Shown here: piece after piece, positions 57,632 through 64,000 of the stretch
How positions within the stretch are numbered: position 1 is the first letter of the stretch
Layout: each line of letters opens with the position of its first letter
NCBI GenBank assembly: GCA_033675545.1
Contig: JAWDGP010005880.1
Span: 62,001-126,000 of the forward strand
Reading direction: 5' to 3'
Source of the DNA: Elysia crispata
Taxonomy: Eukaryota > Mollusca > Gastropoda > Plakobranchidae
Length of the DNA stretch: 64,000 nt
Position numbers and translations under genes: made by a program
Notes under the pieces: generated by a model
Database searches by the model: none
Told to the model about the DNA's origin: nothing
The model's input: the letters and a program-made list of their open reading frames with translations, nothing else

Positions 57632-60600
57632 ATGGTAAGGCTAAGACTGTAAGACGTTCTAGTCTAGAATCTAGATCTAGATCGAAATATTCCTAAAGTT
57701 TGACATGAACATGTACCTTGATGTTGTTTCTTTTTGTGCGTTAACCTATTGAATTCATGCACCCGTCTCACATAAAATTTTTCATGGATTTTGCTAAGGT
57801 ACTGGAACTATTCAATAGAAGTGAACTGTGGGCTAGATCAATGGAATTGTGGTGACTGGTGTAGACAATTTCCCTTAAACTTCAAAGTTCAGCAAGACTT
57901 ACCTTCCTTGTAAACTTGTCAACCGCAGCCTTGGCCTAAGTTTACCGAGACAAAAAATATTTCTTTTCTATCTTGACTTTGAGACATTATCATGATTATA
58001 ATTAGATTTTGGTTAAATCTAAGTTCTAACTTGAACCTGTAGGTTATAAAAAAAAAAGACCGGGGGGATACATATGTCTCAGTTGACATTTCATGTCCGT
58101 TGGAAACTCAGAAAGAAGAGACCAAAAACACGTATGTGTGCTCTGTGACAACAATCACCCTGAAAACAGTATTATTGAGGTGTAATTGCCTGTGGGCTAA
58201 GATTTCTTGACTAGCGTTAGTAAGCACTAAAACAGCATCTCTCTCTGTCTCTCTGAGCTCTCTCTCCCACTCTCTCACTCTCCCTCCCTTCCTCCTCTTT
58301 CTCTCTCTGTCAAGTTTTTACTTCTTTCCGCACTTTTTCTTCTATCTCTCTTTTCCCCCTAAAAATCTCTCTCTTTTCCTGTTTTCTTTGCTCTCCCCAT
58401 CTCTTCCCTCTCTCTCTCCTCACCCTTTCAGTTCCCTATCTCTCTCCACTATTCTTTTACTTTTTCTTTCTCCCTTTAAAACAACTTCTCTTTTCTCTGT
58501 CTCACGAGTTCTCTTTTTTCTCCTCCCCTCTCTTTCACTCTCCCAGTTTCCTAATAAAATATATATCACACATGCTCACTCTCTCTTCCCATTTTACTCT
58601 CTCTCTCTTTAAAATCCTAAATCTTATCTCTCTCACACTTATAAATTAGTCTGTCAGTCTCTGTCTCTCTCTCTTTCTCTCTGAGTGTCTCTGTCTGTCT
58701 CATTCTTTCAGACTCAAGTGGAAATGAATTTGAATAAAGTGCCATGAAGAATTTACTCTGATGTTGTCCATTTCTATAAAATTTCGTTGACACCTCTAGG
58801 CATTTGCAAAATAACATTACTATAGGAGGACAAGGGAGGGAAGAAACACAAAGAAAATGGGAGAGATAGGCTGAATTAACTAGTTTATTGTCGCAAGATT
58901 TGTTGATGAGAATGAACAGGGAGTTTCCTGTTTTTTTTTCCTTTGTCTTTGGTATTTACTTAATAAATAATTCTTAAGTGCAATCTTCTTTATAATCAAA
59001 TTAGAACATGACTTGGAAAGATTTTTTGGTAAATTTGCAGATATCGACCCAATTGCCTGTTTCTTAATGAGTTTGATATGCTGACCATGATTATGAAGGT
59101 TTTATTAGTCCCAAATAAACACTTTCAAGATAAAACATTTTTGTGTTGCATTATTTCCTAATATTTGTCCCAGTTCTTTATACCATCTGCTTGTGCTTTT
59201 GCCTGCTCCACTTATTCTTGACCCGGGCAGCTAACCCCTACCCACCGCAGTCCCAGCGCATGTGCACTATTCTGAAAACGGGAACACTACTTTCTGATTG
59301 CGAAAATGAGGACATAGGTCTAGATAAGGGGTTCTCATTTGTAATAATTAATCCTATTTAATTGTTACATCCTTCACTAATTACATAATCCCAAGGACTT
59401 TCAGTCACCACAAAAAAATGCATTAATCTAGGCAAAAGAAACACTTAAAAACAAGGAACAGTTCTCTACGGAAGTTGGGCCAATATCTGAAAATTTACCA
59501 GTTTTTCTTGTTGACCTCGATCTAGACAGGGTTTCGAGTGTAAATTTTGTTTGTAAACTGTATTCGACTTTGCACGTGCAAAGTGCAGGCAAAATTCAGA
59601 TCATTTGTCTGGTTTTGGTGTAGATGTAGAACAAGGTGTGAAAATTCATAAACTATCAACTATATAAGATGTATCCTTTAATCTTTGCTCTAAGGGTGTT
59701 AAACAATGAAGACAGATAACTCACTGACTTTTTTTGTAGGAACATCATCTTGGCTTGTATTGGCGGTAGTTAGGTTTGCTTACAAAGTGCTAATCTGTCA
59801 GTCATGATGTCATAGGATGTCGTTGATTGATGGAATTTTGACATCATGTCTCAAGCCAGTCTTAGACCCTACATAAGCTCTTGCAGAAGGTTACTTCGTT
59901 TCCACACTAGTGCAAATACTCTAAGTTAGATTATTTACACTAGTGTGGAAACAAATTGATAAGAATTAGAAAAGAAATTCATCTGTGTTTAAAATTAAAT
60001 TTTGCTCAGCTGCCATTCTGTAGTGTTTGCCTAGAAATCTAGGAGGTTTCAATCTAGCCAAGCACAGAAATAAGATGCAAGATTATTTTTGTAGTGTGTG
60101 CTTCAAATCAAGTTCTATTTGTTCCTTTTTATTTCAGTCCGGTAAAGGTATTGGAGGTGTCTATTCTGGCATCTAGCAGTACCCTTTTTGATTGCAAACC
60201 AGATTTTTCATTGGCAGTAAAATTTCTTCAATTAAAATCTTCTTGTTCGATGTTTGTCTGAAATAGAGTTTTTGGCAGAAATAATAATTTCAATTGTATA
60301 ACTGTGTAATTTATGGATCCGTGCAAAATTTCAAAAAGATATTGTGATTTCCAGATGCAGTTTATGTTGCTGTTCAGCCGTCAGGGTAAACTTCGCCTGC
60401 AGAAATGGTTCTCTGCCTACCCAGATCGAGTAAAAAAGAAGACCACAAGAGAACTGATCACACTTGTGTTGGCAAGAAAGCCTAAAATGTGCAGTTTTTT
60501 GGAATGGAAAGATTTGAAGATAGTCTATAAAAGGTACGCTTCTATTTTTATGTGAATTTTCATTTGCTATCGATATCATTTATTTTATTACTTTGATGCA

Positions 60601-63600
60601 TAAAGAGTTCAAATTGAAATTTTTTATTGTATTTTTTTTTTATTATTATTTTTTTCCCTTTAGTTAGAATATCAGATAATTTTTTTTTATATCTCTGCAG
60701 GTTTGAATTTGAGACTTAAATCGTGAAAGTGTTAAATTTGGTATGGTGAGTTGTTTGAGTTGTGTAGCTTTAGAAACAGACAGCGCTATTTTACTTGACA
60801 TTTTAAATCTTCTTGAATGATACATTGTCAATTCAATTTCTTCTCTCCAGATATGCTAGTCTATATTTTTGCTGTGCAATAGAAAGAGATGACAATGAGC
60901 TGCTAACTCTGGAGACCATTCATCGCTATGTAGAGCTTCTGGACAAATACTTTGGCAGTGTGAGTAACTAAATTTTGGTTTGGTAATATAGATAAACCAA
61001 AAATAAGTTTCAATTACATTTTATTCATTTTAAATCATTAAGGAATGGTGGAGTTGTGTCTTTACTTAATTTGGAGAAAGAGATATTAAAAGAGTTTATC
61101 CGCCTTGTCTTCATCAGTTTCAATTCTAATATTTTGTCCTGGATCTGAGCATAACTGTTTGAAATGTCTTATTGGAAATTCATAAGTGGCTTGATGAAGT
61201 TTGCCAATCCTTCAGATCAGCTTGGTACACTATACCTTCTCAGTGAAACTCCTTTTTGATGTTATCAAGACCATTAAACCAATATCCCAAAGTCTGCTCC
61301 CATTATGTATGCTCAGCATAAGGGAAAAAATGGCATTTCTGAGACATGCTTCACGGATAAAAAATCAGATTTAGTTGTAACAGGAAGTAAATCTAATTCT
61401 AATCGAAATCCTGTATAAAACGGATCAGCATAAGTGAAAGAAAATGTACTTGTAGAATTCCTGAAACATGCTTCACAGATTAAAAATCAGATTTTGTTTG
61501 TAACAGGAAGTAAATCTTATGGAAATCCTGTATAGTAGATCAGATGATTTTTAAGTTGAATTGAAATGCCCATGGCAAATGAATAAAATTTGTCAATGAA
61601 TGTATGAGAATTTTTTATCTGAAATACTCATATAATTCTAAAAAAAAATCATGTTTGAAGAAGCAATAAAAGTATGCAATGTTTTCTCGTAAATTCTTTC
61701 TACAGAACTAAAATATAGGTCTAAGTTGGGGTTTTGATGCTTTCAGAGATCCACAAGATAGGCTGCCTATATATATATCATAACATTTCAGTTTTCAATA
61801 AATTAAAAGTCATGAATGTGATTCATAAAGGTGAAAGAATTTTTTTTTTTTAGATCTTGATTAAAAATTTTGATATTTAACTCAGCTAATTATATGTTGT
61901 ACTTGGGTAAGATGTATGTTTTGAAGTTGTTATGAGGTAATGTTAGGCAAAATTTGAAATGATTTTTTTTATTAAAGACAAGCATGATTCACCATTCAAA
62001 TGAACAGGTGAAGAAAACATCAACTTTGGAGAAACTTTCGATAATAACAGATGCTTCCAGAGCAGCCATTCATTTAACAACTTAAATCGGTACAGAACCT
62101 TGAAATATTTAATTTCTTCTCATAAATGCAAATGCAATAGAGATCCCAATCAAACAAGGAAAACAAATATGGACACTTTTCCTCATGTAGCCCTCATTTG
62201 GTTTGTCTTTCTGCCATGACCTTCTGTGTTGCTAAAGTGATCCTGTGCAGAAACAATGTACATGTAGTTTGCAACCTGATTTGGTGATAAAATTGTCACC
62301 AGTGAAATAGAAAACCAGAAGAGGATGTGTATTATACTTGCAAACTAAATAGTTTATCTTTACCATGAAGCGGATTCTTATGTAAACATATTGTGGTCTC
62401 TAAGAGGGTACACACAAGAAAGCATATCTTTTTAAAGATTTTCAACAGCGAGCTTATAGATTTATATATATGTGAGTATAGCCGGTGGAATTTTTTTTTC
62501 AAAAGCTTCTAGGTATACAGTTTTATGTGTTAACCAAATGTTGATTTTAGATAGAGGCTAGTCGCATGATCATAAGTAAATTCAAAACAAAATATGCTAC
62601 TTTTTGGTGAAACACTTTCATGGGATTATCTAGTTGTGCGATCACTCGGTTAAATGTTGTAAAAAGTTAAAAAAAATATACAGAAATAATATTAAAAGCT
62701 GAGAATTGTTTTAGTTGTAGACAGGTTTATTGTTTTTGGAAAAATAATCCTGAAAGATTGTTTTAAGGATAAAAGAATGGTCATTAAAAATGTGACACTC
62801 TTTGTCTACTTGAAGCAAGGGTGTTGATCAACTCAAGAGATCTATTTATTTCTTTTTATTTGTTTGAACACAATATGAAAGAAAAAATTTATGTAAATAT
62901 TGAGCATTTTTGATAGTTATACATGTGATATTTTATTCGTTGTGCGAGTTTAATGACTTGCTATGCTTCAAACACTAGATTTAGTTTACAGAAGCTAGAT
63001 TTAAATCTTAGCTCTCAACGAAGCAGTCCATCAGTAAAAAAGGTATATTTTTTGTCAAGTAATCAATGTAAAATTTTAAGCTTTAGCTACACACTGTAAA
63101 GTATGTACAACACAGCTGAAACAAAAGCCTAGGATGGGTCATTATGTTTTGCTCATGAAGCTATGAATAACCTACCTGTTCCTTGAGTTACAACATCAAA
63201 AAGGAGCTTCATTTTTTATCCATTCCTCACAATGGCTGACGGAATTTCAAGATTCTAAAACTAGGTTCATTTAACAGCAACAAAATACAAAACAAAAATT
63301 TGAAGAGGACTTAGGTAGCTAAAATCCAAAACTTATTTTTAGATTTTACTGACCACATTTGAAACTGATATCAGGAGTTTAAAATTCAGTAACATTTGTT
63401 CCTGTACATTGTGTAGGAGATAGCAAAGAAAGAAATGGCAGTTGCTTTTTATGAACTAAATGTCTCATCACGTGACTAAGGCTATTGATCAAGATTTCAT
63501 AATTTAATTATGTAGATCTCGTTGAAAAGATCATGAACATATAATACTACTCTCCCATCAAAGGTCTGTGAGCTGGATATAATCTTCAACTTTGAAAAAG

Positions 63601-63701
63601 CCTACTTCATGCTGGATGAATTTCTTTTGGGAGGCGAAGTGCAAGAGACCAGCAAAAAAAATGTTCTTAAAGCCATTGCTGCACAAGACCTACTTCAAGA
63701 G
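57632..63701 (+). CDS. AP1S2: AP-1 complex subunit sigma (clathrin adaptor small chain)
   Basis: The sigma subunit is the small chain of AP-1, which sorts cargo between the trans-Golgi network and endosomes and helps bind acidic dileucine signals. Four coding exons are in phase: 57632-57634 (ATG only, followed by the donor GTAAGG), 60355-60533, 60851-60959 and 63564-63701. Together they give 143 residues beginning [19 protein letters not shown]. The family blocks [62 protein letters not shown] and [17 protein letters not shown] (split here for length) are nearly identical to vertebrate AP1S. Alternatively translation starts at the ATG of exon 2 (MQF). The last exon after LLQE|GT (63702) is not certain; a candidate at 63934 is listed separately. 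AP1S2 is a best-match name; invertebrates usually have one or two AP1S genes. Confidence 0.93.
58236..58700. repeat. CT-rich low-complexity stretch, AP-1 sigma intron 1
   Basis: Degenerate CTCT/TCTC sequence with short non-repeat islands. It lies in the first intron. The open frames in it have no recognisable content. Confidence 0.85.
59898..59952. other. Near-perfect 21-bp inverted repeat (hairpin), AP-1 sigma intron 1
   Basis: Left arm GTTTCCACACTAGTGCAAATA (59898-59918), split here as GTTTCCACACTAG plus TGCAAATA, pairs with the right arm 59932-59952 at 20 of 21 positions. The loop is 13 nt. Outside the arms a weaker stem continues for several base pairs. It may be a microRNA-like hairpin or the core of a small palindromic element. 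Confidence 0.7.
61307..61543 (+). repeat. Two tandem copies of a ~118-bp unit, AP-1 sigma intron 3
   Basis: Both copies run from a CAGCATAAG block through GAAACATGCTTCAC (or GAGACATGCTTCAC), AAAAATCAGATTT, GTAACAGGAAGTAAATCT and GAAATCCTGTATA. Junction is near 61425. No coding content. Confidence 0.85.
61978..63430 (+). repeat. Dispersed repeat, copy 2 (partner at 49005-50040)
   Basis: Same block order as copy 1, about 13 kb away in the same orientation and about 400 bp longer owing to insertions (mainly near 62640-62940). It fills most of the AP-1 sigma intron before exon 4. No coding content was seen. Confidence 0.75.
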
Positions 63702-63933
63702 GTAAATGCCACACCCTTTAACTACATAGAATTTATGATATATTTCAAGCTTCTCTCACCAAATACACCTGTAATGTTTGTTAGACTGGGTAAAATGTAT
63801 AACCCACAATCTGATACAGGTTGCAAATTATTTCCAACACCTATGATTGAGAAGCTTAAATAGTGCAATATTCTTAAACTCATGTATCAACTAGAAAGCA
63901 GAACATTTGAAATGTTTTTATTGTTATTTTAAG

Positions 63934-63957
63934 GAAGTGAAGGATCCTCAGCACTAG
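63934..63957 (+). CDS. Candidate last coding exon of AP-1 sigma
   Basis: After a T-rich stretch and an AG (63932-63933), the phase expected from exon 4 gives EVKDPQH and a TAG at 63955-63957. That would end the protein at 150 residues, shorter than the usual 155-160. Vertebrate AP1S genes have variable last exons, so this is possible, but the usual family ending (an acidic segment and a LEE-like motif) is absent. The true last exon may lie right of the window. Confidence 0.25.
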   Translation, partial: EVKDPQH

Positions 63958-64000
63958 TGTTGGCTTATAAATTTCACATAAGAGAAGTTACATAGCACAT

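Noticed and set aside
59143-59361. 72-codon frame with a hydrophobic start in AP-1 sigma intron 1
   Set aside because: Short, unrecognised, and lacking any sign of transcription or splicing.

Overview
This is a eukaryotic, AT-rich animal window. It carries five spliced protein-coding genes whose exons can be read and joined in frame, separated by long non-coding stretches full of microsatellites. The gene set (RNase P/MRP subunit POP1, ciliary tektin-2, a cystinosin-type PQ-loop transporter, a mitochondrial amidoxime-reducing component, AP-1 sigma adaptin) is that of a ciliated metazoan. Intron-rich structure, abundant AG/CT and trinucleotide arrays, clustered AGATCT/TCTAGA words and a decayed non-LTR retrotransposon suggest a lophotrochozoan, most likely a gastropod mollusc. 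That placement is inference from style, not from a marker gene.

Layout. 1-5.6 kb: minus strand, the N-terminal half of POP1 (six coding exons, continuing off the left edge), with a tRNA-like gene inside one intron. 5.6-14.4 kb: non-coding, with simple repeats and one GC-rich open segment; a probable 5' UTR exon of the next gene ends at 12175. 14.4-18.3 kb: plus strand, complete tektin-2 (six coding exons, 422 aa). 18.3-26.8 kb: non-coding, with a non-LTR retrotransposon remnant and simple repeats. 26.9-33.9 kb: plus strand, cystinosin-like transporter (six coding exons, 478 aa) with a very short N-terminus and a long C-terminal tail; four successive introns carry long microsatellites, including an uninterrupted 642-bp TTC array. 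34-41.9 kb: non-coding, apart from two weakly supported minus-strand open frames and a pair of 10-bp-unit minisatellites in opposite orientation. 41.9-47.8 kb: plus strand, complete MTARC (seven coding exons, 330 aa). 47.8-57.6 kb: non-coding, made largely of two tandemly duplicated segments plus a pogo/Tigger-like MITE. 57.6 kb to the right edge: plus strand, AP-1 sigma subunit (four coding exons seen, last exon uncertain), whose first coding exon is just the ATG.

The genes are not a functional cluster. The three membrane or trafficking genes (lysosomal-type transporter, outer mitochondrial membrane reductase, clathrin adaptor) lie next to each other without evidence of co-regulation. The unusual content is in the repeats, the cystinosin-like protein architecture and a near-perfect 21-bp hairpin in the AP-1 sigma first intron.
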